Shown here: in pieces, positions 1-7,986 of the stretch
How the letters are laid out: each line of letters starts with the position of its first letter
Numbering within the stretch: the first letter of the stretch is position 1
Assembly: GCA_002423615.1 (NCBI GenBank)
Contig: DIKO01000097.1
Span: forward strand, 1 to 43,892
Origin: Desulfobacteraceae bacterium UBA5616
Lineage (GTDB): Bacteria; Desulfobacterota; Desulfobacteria; Desulfobacterales; UBA5616
Direction of reading: 5' to 3'
DNA: 43,892 bases
The notes under the pieces: generated by a model
What the model was told of the DNA's origin: nothing
Database searches by the model: none
What the model saw: the letters and a program-made list of their open reading frames with translations, nothing else
Position numbers and translations under genes: made by a program

Positions 1-37
1 TTTTTCAAAGAACTAAACTGTTACAAAGTTTGTTGTT

Positions 38-1246
38 TCAATGGAGAATTTTTTCATCCTGGAGTTTTTGTATTTCTTCTTTAGAGAGTCCCAATATTTC
101 CCCATATACGTAATCGTTGTGTTCACCCACCATTGGAGCGCGACCTGTCTTGTATTGGGTATCGCTGAACCGCCACGGTTGCGTATATATGGGAATGCCG
201 TTTAATTTCGGGTGATCTACTTCGACAAATATCTTTCTGTGTATGCAGTGAGGGTCGCTGAGTATTTCCTGCTCCTCCAACAGGGCGGAGGCTGCAACAC
301 CTGCTTTTTGCAAAATATCCACCACCTCATAAGGCGTATAGTTTCGGGTCCACCGGCCCACAAATTCATCCAGCTTTTCCTGGTTTCGTATTCGATTTTG
401 TTTATCAGAGAAACGATTTTCCTTTGTCCAGGGAGGATTCCCAATTGCGTCGCAGAAGGATCGCCACTCATTTTCGGTTTTCACTGCAATCGACGCCCAT
501 CGATCCTCTCCTTTGCAGGGGTACAGATTATGGGGAGCCATGTACGGATTCCGGTTTCCTTTCATGCCGCGCTCTCTTCCGGTCATGAAGTACTCCATAA
601 TCGCGTCTCCCATTAAACAGGTGGTGCTCTCCGCCTGCGCCAGATCGATATATTGGCCCTCCCCGGTTTTTTTACGGTGGCGCAATGCCGCAAGAACGTA
701 AAAAATACCGTTCACAGAACCAACAGGGTCCGTATAGCAATACTCGAAGGCGGCTTCTCCATCCGGGTAGCCCAGCATGCTGTCAAGTCCGGTGAGCGCA
801 CCCAGCGAAGGTCCGTAGGTTTTGAGATCCCGGTTCGGTCCATTTTGTCCCACTGCGGAAAGCGATATATAGATTATGTCGGGTTTGATTTGACAGAGGC
901 TTTTGTAATCCAATCCATATTTGGCCATTTTTCCCGGAGGATAGTTTTCGATGACGATATCACTCCCGGCGATCAGTTTTTTCACCAGCAGAAGTGCCTC
1001 CGGTTTGGTTAAATCTGCAGCAGCACTGAGCAGGCACTGGTTCCAGCTCTGAAAATTCATGGCTAAATCAGGGTCGGGGTTATCTCCATGGATAGGACGA
1101 AACCTCCTGACAGGGCACAAACTCGCCATGGATTCCACCCTGATGACTTCAGCACCGAAATTTGCCAGCAGATGGGATAATACAGGCGCAACCCACACTC
1201 TCCCCAACAACACGCCACGATATCCTTCAAGCGGTAATCCACTCAT
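38..1246 (-). CDS. Family III CoA-transferase (CaiB/BaiF type), catalytic Asp present
   Basis: This 402-residue protein should move CoA between a CoA-thioester and a free carboxylic acid in the cytoplasm. The N-terminal Rossmann-like start (LANFGAEVIRVE), the SLSAVGQNGP segment near residue 130 and the C-terminal GEHNDYVYGEILG are typical of the CaiB/BaiF family, and the length is normal. The family's nucleophilic Asp corresponds to D173 in the motif TDPVG. The ATG start has a good ribosome site (AGGAGGT) about six bases upstream. The gene follows a second CoA-transferase on the same strand after a 52-bp gap, so the two are probably co-transcribed and may form one enzyme. Substrates cannot be told from sequence; the family handles formyl-, carnitine-, bile-acid- and benzylsuccinate-type acids. 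Confidence 0.9.
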   Translation of the reverse strand: MSGLPLEGYRGVLLGRVWVAPVLSHLLANFGAEVIRVESMASLCPVRRFRPIHGDNPDPDLAMNFQSWNQCLLSAAADLTKPEALLLVKKLIAGSDIVIENYPPGKMAKYGLDYKSLCQIKPDIIYISLSAVGQNGPNRDLKTYGPSLGALTGLDSMLGYPDGEAAFEYCYTDPVGSVNGIFYVLAALRHRKKTGEGQYIDLAQAESTTCLMGDAIMEYFMTGRERGMKGNRNPYMAPHNLYPCKGEDRWASIAVKTENEWRSFCDAIGNPPWTKENRFSDKQNRIRNQEKLDEFVGRWTRNYTPYEVVDILQKAGVAASALLEEQEILSDPHCIHRKIFVEVDHPKLNGIPIYTQPWRFSDTQYKTGRAPMVGEHNDYVYGEILGLSKEEIQKLQDEKILH

Positions 1247-1298
1247 TTTAATACCTCCTGAGGCATATAGACGTTCATTCGGCCGGGGAAGTCTCTTT

Positions 1299-2498
1299 TT
1301 AAATAACGCCGGCCTTTTTCATTTCAACCAATTCTTCCCGAGAATAGCCAAGACGGTTGCAGTAGATGGTTTTGTTGTGTTCCCCCAGGAGCGGCGCATG
1401 CCGGTCTATTCTCCAGGGCGTTTTCGAAAGTTTAGCCGGCGCTCCCGGGTATGGATATGTGCCGACTTCCGGATGGTCGATTTCCACAAAAAAGTTGCGT
1501 GCCTTCAGTTGCTCACTCTCCGATAAATCCTTCATGTTATTCACCGGTTGAAAGGGAAGTTCATTTTCAAAACAAATCTCTGCGATTTCCTTTTTGGTGT
1601 GGTCGATCATCCAGTCGATCAGGTGGGCCTCCAGTTCATCCGCATCCTCAGCCATGGCGTATATGCTCGTATACTTCGGTTTGGTCGCCCATCCCGGATT
1701 TCCCATGGCTTTGGCAAATTTTTTCCAGTGATCAAATTCAAGCGTTATGATGGCGAAATTTCCATCCTTGCACGGGAAAATGCCATAGGGCCACATGATG
1801 TCCTGACCGCGATGACCACTTCTCGAAACCCTTAAACCTGTAAATTCGAAGGTCGCCATGGCCGCTCCCCCATGAAGAGACGCTATACACTGCGATTCCG
1901 AAATGTCGACATGTTGGCCGAGACCCGTAATATCTCTTGAAAAAAGAGCGACCATGGTCACAGCGGCCCCATTGATGGCCCCCTGATAGTTTCCCTGTAA
2001 CGGTTGAAAAGTCAGCGGTTCGCGGTATGGGCTTCCCAGCGCCCGGTTCACCTGGGCATTGAGGTCGTACCCTTTGTAATCCTTATAGGGGCCTGTCTGC
2101 CCAAAAGCAGTGATGGAAGTCATGATAAGGCGCGGGTTAATTTCTTTCAATACGGCGTAATCGACAGCCAGATCCTTCATCAATCGAGGCGGATTGTTCT
2201 CCACGACAATATCCGTTTCCTTCAGAAGCTCCAGAAGAATTTGACGGCCGGTCCTTGTCCGGATATTCAGGGTTATGCCCAGCTTATTGCTGTTGAGATA
2301 CAAAAAGAGCCCGCTTTTTTCCATATGGGGGATATCATTCGGAAATGGGCCATACCGTCTTGATTCATCACCTGAATCAGGCGCTTCAACCTTGATCACT
2401 TCCGCGCCCAGATCCGCCATCATCTTGGTACAATAGGCTGCTGAGACAAATTCTCCCAATTCAATCACCTTCAAGCCGGAGAGTGCTTGTTCGCCCAT
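1299..2498 (-). CDS. Family III CoA-transferase homologue with Asn at the catalytic Asp position
   Basis: This is a full-length CaiB/BaiF-type protein with the N-terminal motif ADLGAEVIKVEAP, the SITAFGQTGPY segment and the C-terminal GEHN motif. Aligned with its neighbour, the position of the nucleophilic Asp is Asn170 in GNYQGAING, so it may not form the usual glutamyl/aspartyl anhydride intermediate. An upstream in-frame ATG at 2528 exists, but an AGGAG at 2506-2510 lies seven bases before the ATG at 2498, so 2498 is chosen (399 residues). It is first in a two-gene unit with the Asp-containing homologue. It could be the non-catalytic subunit of a heteromeric CoA-transferase, or a single enzyme with altered chemistry. 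The family call is firm; the role is inference. Confidence 0.85.
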   Translation of the reverse strand: MGEQALSGLKVIELGEFVSAAYCTKMMADLGAEVIKVEAPDSGDESRRYGPFPNDIPHMEKSGLFLYLNSNKLGITLNIRTRTGRQILLELLKETDIVVENNPPRLMKDLAVDYAVLKEINPRLIMTSITAFGQTGPYKDYKGYDLNAQVNRALGSPYREPLTFQPLQGNYQGAINGAAVTMVALFSRDITGLGQHVDISESQCIASLHGGAAMATFEFTGLRVSRSGHRGQDIMWPYGIFPCKDGNFAIITLEFDHWKKFAKAMGNPGWATKPKYTSIYAMAEDADELEAHLIDWMIDHTKKEIAEICFENELPFQPVNNMKDLSESEQLKARNFFVEIDHPEVGTYPYPGAPAKLSKTPWRIDRHAPLLGEHNKTIYCNRLGYSREELVEMKKAGVI

Positions 2499-2795
2499 AA
2501 TGAATCTCCTTTTTTTCAGGATATCCATCCGTAAGAAAATTAAAGCGAGTTTTTTACTTACATGCTATGGCGCAAAAAAATAACCGGCATCAGGCAAAAG
2601 AGCAAACAGGCATCAAAATGGACTTACAACATCAGCTTCCGTGGAATTCGGAATATGAATCACAAAAGGAGCCAGATACTTTTTTCCCTAACCGCATCAT
2701 AGTCCGAAAGGAGCATCATGTCCGACACTTCAGGGGCATTTTCATAACCCACCCCCTGCGATGGTGATCAGAAAAATGAGAGGAAATATATAAAA

Positions 2796-2824
2796 ATTTA
2801 AGCATAAATCTCGATTTTAGTCAA
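2796..2824 (-). promoter_or_regulatory. Candidate promoter for the CoA-transferase pair
   Basis: On the minus strand TTGACT (2819-2824) is followed by a 17-base spacer and TTAAAT (2796-2801). It points toward the CoA-transferase genes and would give a leader of about 290 bases. The 445-bp stretch 2499-2943 has no convincing gene; it holds this candidate, a triple CCCGAT repeat and a plus-strand candidate promoter. Confidence 0.35.
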
Positions 2825-2859
2825 TAAAAATAAGGAGAACGCGAATTCAGGATATAAAA

Positions 2860-2903
2860 CCCGATCGGGGTTGAATGCCCGATCCGTCTTTCCGAAACCC
2901 GAT
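2860..2903. repeat. Three CCCGAT repeats upstream of the ClpX-like gene
   Basis: CCCGAT occurs at 2860, 2878 and 2898, spaced 18 and 20 bases apart. The first is part of the perfect palindrome CCCGATCGGG (2860-2869). The array ends four bases before a candidate -35 element, so it could bind a regulator. No known regulator site was recognised. Confidence 0.4.
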
Positions 2904-2906
2904 GGC

Positions 2907-2934
2907 TTGCATTTCTTAAAAATATGCTTAGTAT
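2907..2934 (+). promoter_or_regulatory. Candidate promoter of the clpX-like/ahb operon, possibly leaderless
   Basis: TTGCAT (2907-2912) and TAGTAT (2929-2934) are separated by 16 bases. Transcription would start near 2941, two or three bases before the ATG at 2944. No Shine-Dalgarno sequence is seen before that ATG, which fits a leaderless or nearly leaderless mRNA. The -10 match is only moderate. Confidence 0.35.
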
Positions 2935-2943
2935 TTTTGCATT

Positions 2944-4719
2944 ATGAAAACCCAAAACCAAAACATTCCAAACCTTAAAGAACTTGAAAAAGAAATCGGC
3001 GATTTCCTCGCCAAAAAATTTGGCGACAATGTCAAGGTGGCCACTGCTTTTCCCAATCCGAATGAAGATTATGCCGAAGGATCGGACCGGATATCGCCGT
3101 CCAAACCCAAAATCAATTTTGACCTGAAACCTGAGGAGCTTATCGCCTATCTGGACCAGTTCGTGGTGAAACAGGATTCGGCCAAGGCGATTTTATCCAC
3201 CAAAATCTGCACTCATTTTAACCGGATCAAGCATGCACGGGCCATTAACAGCGAACTGGTGGGCAATATTAAAAATAATGTCCTGATGATCGGGCCCACG
3301 GGCGTGGGCAAGACTTACATCATCAAGCTCATCGCCAAAAAATTAGGGGTTCCCTTTGTCAAGGGGGATGCCACAAAATTCAGTGAAACCGGTTACGTAG
3401 GCGGGGATGTGGAAGACCTGGTCCGGGATCTGGTCCGGGAAGCAAACGGCGACATCCAACTGGCTCAGCACGGCATTATCTATATCGACGAGATTGACAA
3501 GATCGCATCCAGCAGCAACCTGATCGGCGCAGACGTCTCCAGAACCGGTGTTCAGCGGGCCTTGTTGAAGCCGCTTGAAGAAACCGAAGTGGATTTGAAG
3601 GTCGCCCATGACCCGATTTCCATGATGCAGGAACTGGATCGTTTCAGGCGAACGGGAGATTCCAAGAAGCAGACCGTCAACACCAGGAACATTCTTTTTA
3701 TTGTCAGCGGGGCTTTTGGAGATCTTACCAAAATCATCCAGAAGAGGATGGCCGACCAGGGCATCGGATTCGGCGCCACCATCGTCCGTGTGCAGAAACA
3801 GGACGACATTTTGAAGTATGTCAGATCCGAGGATCTCGTTAAGTTTGGTTTTGAATCCGAGTTTGTCGGTCGGCTCCCGGTAAAGGCGGTATTCGAGAGG
3901 CTCGAGGAGAAGGATTTGTACGATATCCTGAAAAATCCCAACAATCCCATTATCCTCGGCAAGAAACTTGATTTCGCCGCTTACGGCATTGATGTGAAAT
4001 TTGACGACGACGCGCTATGTCTTCTTGCCAGGCAGGCCTATGAAGAAAACACGGGGGCCAGGGGACTGGTGAGCGCTGTCGAAAAAGCCCTTATTCTCTT
4101 TGAAACCCGGCTTCCCTCGACCGCTGTAAAGGAATTCCCCGTAACGGCCGATGTCATCCTGCATCCTGAAAAAATGTTCAAAATGCTCTTTTTATCTCCG
4201 GAACCGGACCTTCGCGAATCTCTTTTTAAGGCCTTGTGTCTTAAAGAGCTGAAAAACGTGATTGACTACCTGGCAGCCAACAGTAAGAAACTGGCCGAAA
4301 AGCATAATTTCACACTCACACCCGCACGGATGGAAATCATAGCTAAATATTACGCCAAAAATGTGACGACCACGGGAGATGCCATACAACAGATCAAAAA
4401 TGTTTATGAAAAAGTCAAAAGAATAGAACTGCAATTTTATGAGAATCATGATATTAATATCGTTCTGGAAGAGGATGCCGTCGATCTGATCATCGAGCAG
4501 CTGACCACTCATTCTCATCCAACCGATGAAATCTATGGGCGGATCTCCCAGGATTTTGAATTCGGCCTGAAACTGGTTCGTGAAAAAACGGGAAAAACCA
4601 GATTTTTCATCACCAGAAGCGCTCTTTTGGACCCGGAGGCCTATATCGGCAAACTGATCAAAGAATACATCAAACCCGATGCCTCGGCATCGAGTGAAAG
4701 CGAGTTGACCGAAAAATGA
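2944..4719 (+). CDS. ClpX-like AAA+ unfoldase, no zinc finger, extra C-terminal domain
   Basis: This 591-residue AAA+ protein has the ClpX core: Walker A GPTGVGKT (117-124), pore loop GYVG (150-153), Walker B IIYIDEID (178-185), a QGIGFGAT segment with the IGF loop that docks ClpP in ClpX (274-276), EFVGRLP (306-312) and sensor-2 TGARGL (370-375). It should thus be able to unfold proteins and perhaps feed ClpP. It differs from standard ClpX (about 420 residues): the first 60 residues contain no Cys, so the zinc-binding domain is missing, and about 180 residues after position 410 are unlike the usual tail. The last four bases (ATGA) overlap the start of ahbC, so it is translationally coupled to heme genes. 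It is probably a second ClpX paralogue; a dedicated substrate is inference. Confidence 0.85.
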   Translation: MKTQNQNIPNLKELEKEIGDFLAKKFGDNVKVATAFPNPNEDYAEGSDRISPSKPKINFDLKPEELIAYLDQFVVKQDSAKAILSTKICTHFNRIKHARAINSELVGNIKNNVLMIGPTGVGKTYIIKLIAKKLGVPFVKGDATKFSETGYVGGDVEDLVRDLVREANGDIQLAQHGIIYIDEIDKIASSSNLIGADVSRTGVQRALLKPLEETEVDLKVAHDPISMMQELDRFRRTGDSKKQTVNTRNILFIVSGAFGDLTKIIQKRMADQGIGFGATIVRVQKQDDILKYVRSEDLVKFGFESEFVGRLPVKAVFERLEEKDLYDILKNPNNPIILGKKLDFAAYGIDVKFDDDALCLLARQAYEENTGARGLVSAVEKALILFETRLPSTAVKEFPVTADVILHPEKMFKMLFLSPEPDLRESLFKALCLKELKNVIDYLAANSKKLAEKHNFTLTPARMEIIAKYYAKNVTTTGDAIQQIKNVYEKVKRIELQFYENHDINIVLEEDAVDLIIEQLTTHSHPTDEIYGRISQDFEFGLKLVREKTGKTRFFITRSALLDPEAYIGKLIKEYIKPDASASSESELTEK

Positions 4720-5894
4720 TAGGAATTTCAAAATTATACTGTGGAACTGTGGAACCGTCCGACGCCTTGCGGTATGAACGGCATTCCTCTAAGCTTCCGT
4801 CCCACCTGCTCCAGTTCTCCAAGGACAAACACCCGGTGGTGGTATGGAACGTTACCCGGCGATGCAATTTAAAATGCGTTCACTGTTACGCCCATGCCAG
4901 GGACGAGTCTTTCAGTAACGAACTGACTACGGAACAGGGGAAACAGCTTATCGATGATCTTGCAGATTTCGGCGTTCCGGTCATTCTCTTTTCCGGGGGA
5001 GAGCCCCTTATCCGGAAAGACCTTCCCGAACTCGCCCATTATGCCGTAGAAAAAGGATTAAGAGCCGTCATCTCCACCAATGGGACCCTTATTCCGCCCG
5101 AAACCGCCAAAATACTGAAAGACATCGGGCTGTCCTATGTGGGCATCAGTCTCGACGGCATGGAAGCAATCAACGACCGGTTCCGGGGCGTTAAAGGGGC
5201 TTTCAAGGCCGCACTCGAAGGCATCGAAAATTGCCGGAATGCCGGGATCAAGGTGGGACTTCGCTTCACCGTGAACAGATTCAACGTGGACCAGATCCCA
5301 AACATCTTTAATCTCTTAAGGGAGATGGACATTCCACGGGCCTGTTTTTACCACCTGGTGTATGCGGGGCGCGGATCATCCCTGGTTCAGGAGGATCTGT
5401 CCCACGAAGAGGCCAGAGCCTCCGTGGATTTGATCATGGACCTCACCCGGCGGCTTCATGACGAGGGCAGACCCAAGGAAATCCTGACCGTGGACAACCA
5501 TGCGGATGGACCTTATCTTTATTTGCGTCTGTTAAAGGAAAACCCCCAGCGGGCCAAGGAGGTTCTGGAACTTCTGGAAATGAACGAGGGGAACAGTTCG
5601 GGCATCGGGATCGGCTGTGTTTCCTGGGACGGCGAAGTTTATGCCGATCAGTTCTGGCGTCATCACAGCTTCGGCAACATAAAAAATCGTCCTTTTTCCG
5701 AAATCTGGACCGATACCACCGAACCACTGATGAAAAAACTTAAAGAAAAAAAACGTCATGTCACAGGCCGGTGCGCACGATGCCGATGGCTTGAGATCTG
5801 TGGAGGAAATTTCAGGGTGAGGGCGGAAGCCGTCACCGGTGATGTTTGGGCCCCTGATCCGGCATGTTATCTCACGGATAAAGAAATCGCCTAA
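4716..5894 (+). CDS. ahbC: 12,18-didecarboxysiroheme deacetylase AhbC (radical SAM)
   Basis: AhbC removes two acetate side chains from 12,18-didecarboxysiroheme to give Fe-coproporphyrin III in the alternative heme pathway of sulfate reducers and archaea. The radical SAM motif CNLKCVHC places the cluster cysteines at C50, C54 and C57; FSGGEPL is the SAM-binding GGE motif. The C-terminal SPASM-like part has IGCVSWDGEVY and CARCRWLEICGG for an auxiliary cluster. The N-terminus MIGISKLYCGTVEPSD is characteristic of AhbC. The start overlaps the stop of the ClpX-like gene (ATGA), and hemB follows 12 bp later behind a strong ribosome site. With hemB and ahbD next to it the assignment is strong. Confidence 0.93.
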   Translation: MIGISKLYCGTVEPSDALRYERHSSKLPSHLLQFSKDKHPVVVWNVTRRCNLKCVHCYAHARDESFSNELTTEQGKQLIDDLADFGVPVILFSGGEPLIRKDLPELAHYAVEKGLRAVISTNGTLIPPETAKILKDIGLSYVGISLDGMEAINDRFRGVKGAFKAALEGIENCRNAGIKVGLRFTVNRFNVDQIPNIFNLLREMDIPRACFYHLVYAGRGSSLVQEDLSHEEARASVDLIMDLTRRLHDEGRPKEILTVDNHADGPYLYLRLLKENPQRAKEVLELLEMNEGNSSGIGIGCVSWDGEVYADQFWRHHSFGNIKNRPFSEIWTDTTEPLMKKLKEKKRHVTGRCARCRWLEICGGNFRVRAEAVTGDVWAPDPACYLTDKEIA

Positions 5895-5906
5895 AGGAGG
5901 ACGCCT

Positions 5907-6881
5907 ATGCTGTTTCCGGATTACCGACCCCGAAGAATGCGCCAGAATGAAGGCTTTCGCCGCATGGTCAGGGAAACCACCCTTTCCGTCGATAACCTGA
6001 TTCTGCCTCTTTTTGCCGTTGAGGGCAAAAACGTGAAAACCCCCATCCCGTCTCTGCCGGGACATTACCATCTCTCAGCGGACAATATGGCCAAAGCGGC
6101 CAAGGACGCCTTTGACATGGGGATACCGGCGGTTCTCCTATTCGGATTGCCCCTAAAAAAGGACCCCCTGGGAACCTCCGCGTATGACAGGAACGGCGTG
6201 GTTCAGAAGGCCGTAAAAGCCGTTAAATCAAAGGTGCCGGACCTCGTGGTGATTACCGATGTCTGTCTGTGTCAGTATACGGACCACGGTCATTGCGGTT
6301 TCATCGACGGGAACGTTGTGGACAACGACGCTTCCCTGGATCTTCTGGCCCGGGTGGCCCTCTCCCACGCCAAATCCGGAGCGGATATGGTGGCCCCCTC
6401 GGACATGATGGACGGCCGGGTGGCGGAAATCCGAAACATCCTCGACGAAAACGAACTCAGCCATGTGCCCATCATGTCTTATGCGGCCAAGTATTGCTCC
6501 TCCTATTACGGGCCTTTCCGGGAAGCGGCGGATTCGGCGCCCCAGTTCGGGGACCGCAAAACTTATCAGATGGACCCGGCCAATTCTCTGGAAGCCGTCC
6601 GGGAAGCCACCATGGACGTGGAGGAAGGGGCGGATATCATCATGGTCAAACCCGCCCTGCCCTACCTGGATATCATATTCCGCATCCGGAACGAAATCGA
6701 TCTTCCCATCGCCGCCTACAACGTCAGCGGTGAATTCGCCATGATCAAAGCGGCAGCGGAAAGGGGGTGGATTGACGGTGAGAAGGTCATGATGGAGACC
6801 CTTCTCTCCATCAAGCGGGCCGGGGCCGATATGATTATCACCTATTTCGCTCTTGAAGCGGCAAAGTTTTTACGGTCTTAA
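5907..6881 (+). CDS. hemB: Delta-aminolevulinic acid dehydratase (porphobilinogen synthase)
   Basis: HemB condenses two 5-aminolevulinate molecules into porphobilinogen, the first common tetrapyrrole step. At 324 residues it is full length. The catalytic zinc site is of the cysteine type (C120, C122, C130 in DVCLCQYTDHGHCG). The two active-site lysines are K195 (YAAKYCSS) and the Schiff-base K248 (MVKPALPYLD). AAAGGAGG lies six bases before the ATG. It sits between ahbC and ahbD, so the beginning and end of the heme pathway are co-expressed. Confidence 0.97.
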   Translation: MLFPDYRPRRMRQNEGFRRMVRETTLSVDNLILPLFAVEGKNVKTPIPSLPGHYHLSADNMAKAAKDAFDMGIPAVLLFGLPLKKDPLGTSAYDRNGVVQKAVKAVKSKVPDLVVITDVCLCQYTDHGHCGFIDGNVVDNDASLDLLARVALSHAKSGADMVAPSDMMDGRVAEIRNILDENELSHVPIMSYAAKYCSSYYGPFREAADSAPQFGDRKTYQMDPANSLEAVREATMDVEEGADIIMVKPALPYLDIIFRIRNEIDLPIAAYNVSGEFAMIKAAAERGWIDGEKVMMETLLSIKRAGADMIITYFALEAAKFLRS

Positions 6882-6885
6882 TGCG

Positions 6886-7986
6886 ATGAATCACCAGCAC
6901 CTGGGTCAGCAGCCCCGCAGCGACAAGGATAGTGATTATCCCGAAATCCGTCTGGTGGCATGGGAAACCACCCGCAACTGCAACCTCTCCTGTGTTCACT
7001 GCCGGGCTTCGGCTGAAAAGGGCCCCTACAGCGGTGAGCTGGATACCCAGAATGCCTTTCGCCTGCTGGACCAGATTCGTGAGGTCGGCTCTCCGATCAT
7101 AATCCTGACAGGCGGCGAACCCCTTCTCAGACCCGATATTTTCGACATTGCAAAATACGGAACGGAAAAAGGACTTCGCATGGTCATGGCCCCCAACGGC
7201 ACCCTGATCACCGATGAAAACGCGGCGAAGATGGTGGAAGCGGGCATCAAGCGAATTTCCATCAGCATCGACGGCGCCGCAAAGGAATTCCACGATGCCT
7301 TCAGGGGCGTAAAAGGGGCTTATGAAGGCGCCATGTCCGGCATTGAAAAGGCCAAGCGGGCGGGGATCGAATTCCAGATCAACACCACCATCACCCAAAA
7401 AAATCTGGACCAGATTCCGAAAATCCTCAGGCTCGCCGAGAAACTCGGAGCAGTGGCCCATCATATTTTTCTTCTGGTTCCCACCGGTCGGGGGAAATAT
7501 ATCGTCGACCAGGCAATCTCGGCCGGTCAATATGAGGAAACCCTCAACTGGTTCTACGACCAGAGGGAGAAAACACCCCTTCAACTCAAGGCCACCTGCG
7601 CGCCCCATTATTACCGCATTCTGCGGCAGCGTGCCAGGGAGGAAGGCAAAAGCGTAACCTTTAAAACCCATGGTCTGGATGCGGTTACCCGGGGATGTCT
7701 GGGGGGAACGGGATTTTGCTTTATTTCCCACCGGGGGATTGTCCAGCCCTGCGGGTTTCTGGATCTTGACTGCGGGGACGTTACCGTCGATTCTTTCGCC
7801 GACATCTGGAAAGCCTCGCCCCATTTCCTCAAGCTCCGGAATTTTGAAGAACTCAAAGGCAAATGCGGGGCCTGCGAATATAAAAAGGTCTGCGGAGGAT
7901 GCCGTGCCAGGGCTTTTGAAGCCACGGGAGATTACATGGCCGAAGAGCCCCTCTGCACCTATCGGCCGGCATCCATGGGTTCTTAA
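6886..7986 (+). CDS. ahbD: Fe-coproporphyrin III decarboxylase / heme synthase AhbD (radical SAM)
   Basis: AhbD oxidatively decarboxylates two propionates of Fe-coproporphyrin III to vinyl groups, giving heme b. The radical SAM cysteines are C32, C36 and C39 (CNLSCVHC), followed by LTGGEPLLRPD. A C-terminal SPASM-like region carries GGTGFCFISHRG, VQPCGFLDLDCG and CGACEYKKVCGGC for auxiliary clusters. The ATG at 6886, four bases after the hemB stop, is chosen; an in-frame TTG at 6853 inside hemB would add 11 residues but also lacks a clear ribosome site. The stop codon overlaps the stop of the convergent phosphofructokinase gene. Confidence 0.92.
   Translation: MNHQHLGQQPRSDKDSDYPEIRLVAWETTRNCNLSCVHCRASAEKGPYSGELDTQNAFRLLDQIREVGSPIIILTGGEPLLRPDIFDIAKYGTEKGLRMVMAPNGTLITDENAAKMVEAGIKRISISIDGAAKEFHDAFRGVKGAYEGAMSGIEKAKRAGIEFQINTTITQKNLDQIPKILRLAEKLGAVAHHIFLLVPTGRGKYIVDQAISAGQYEETLNWFYDQREKTPLQLKATCAPHYYRILRQRAREEGKSVTFKTHGLDAVTRGCLGGTGFCFISHRGIVQPCGFLDLDCGDVTVDSFADIWKASPHFLKLRNFEELKGKCGACEYKKVCGGCRARAFEATGDYMAEEPLCTYRPASMGS

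Noticed and set aside
2567..2767. 66-residue plus-strand reading frame in the gap before the ClpX-like gene
   Set aside because: No ribosome site, no recognisable motif, odd composition; it lies in a region with candidate regulatory sequences.
6853..6885. TTG start for ahbD inside hemB
   Set aside because: No ribosome site and an ATG lies four bases after the hemB stop; the extra 11 residues are not family-like.
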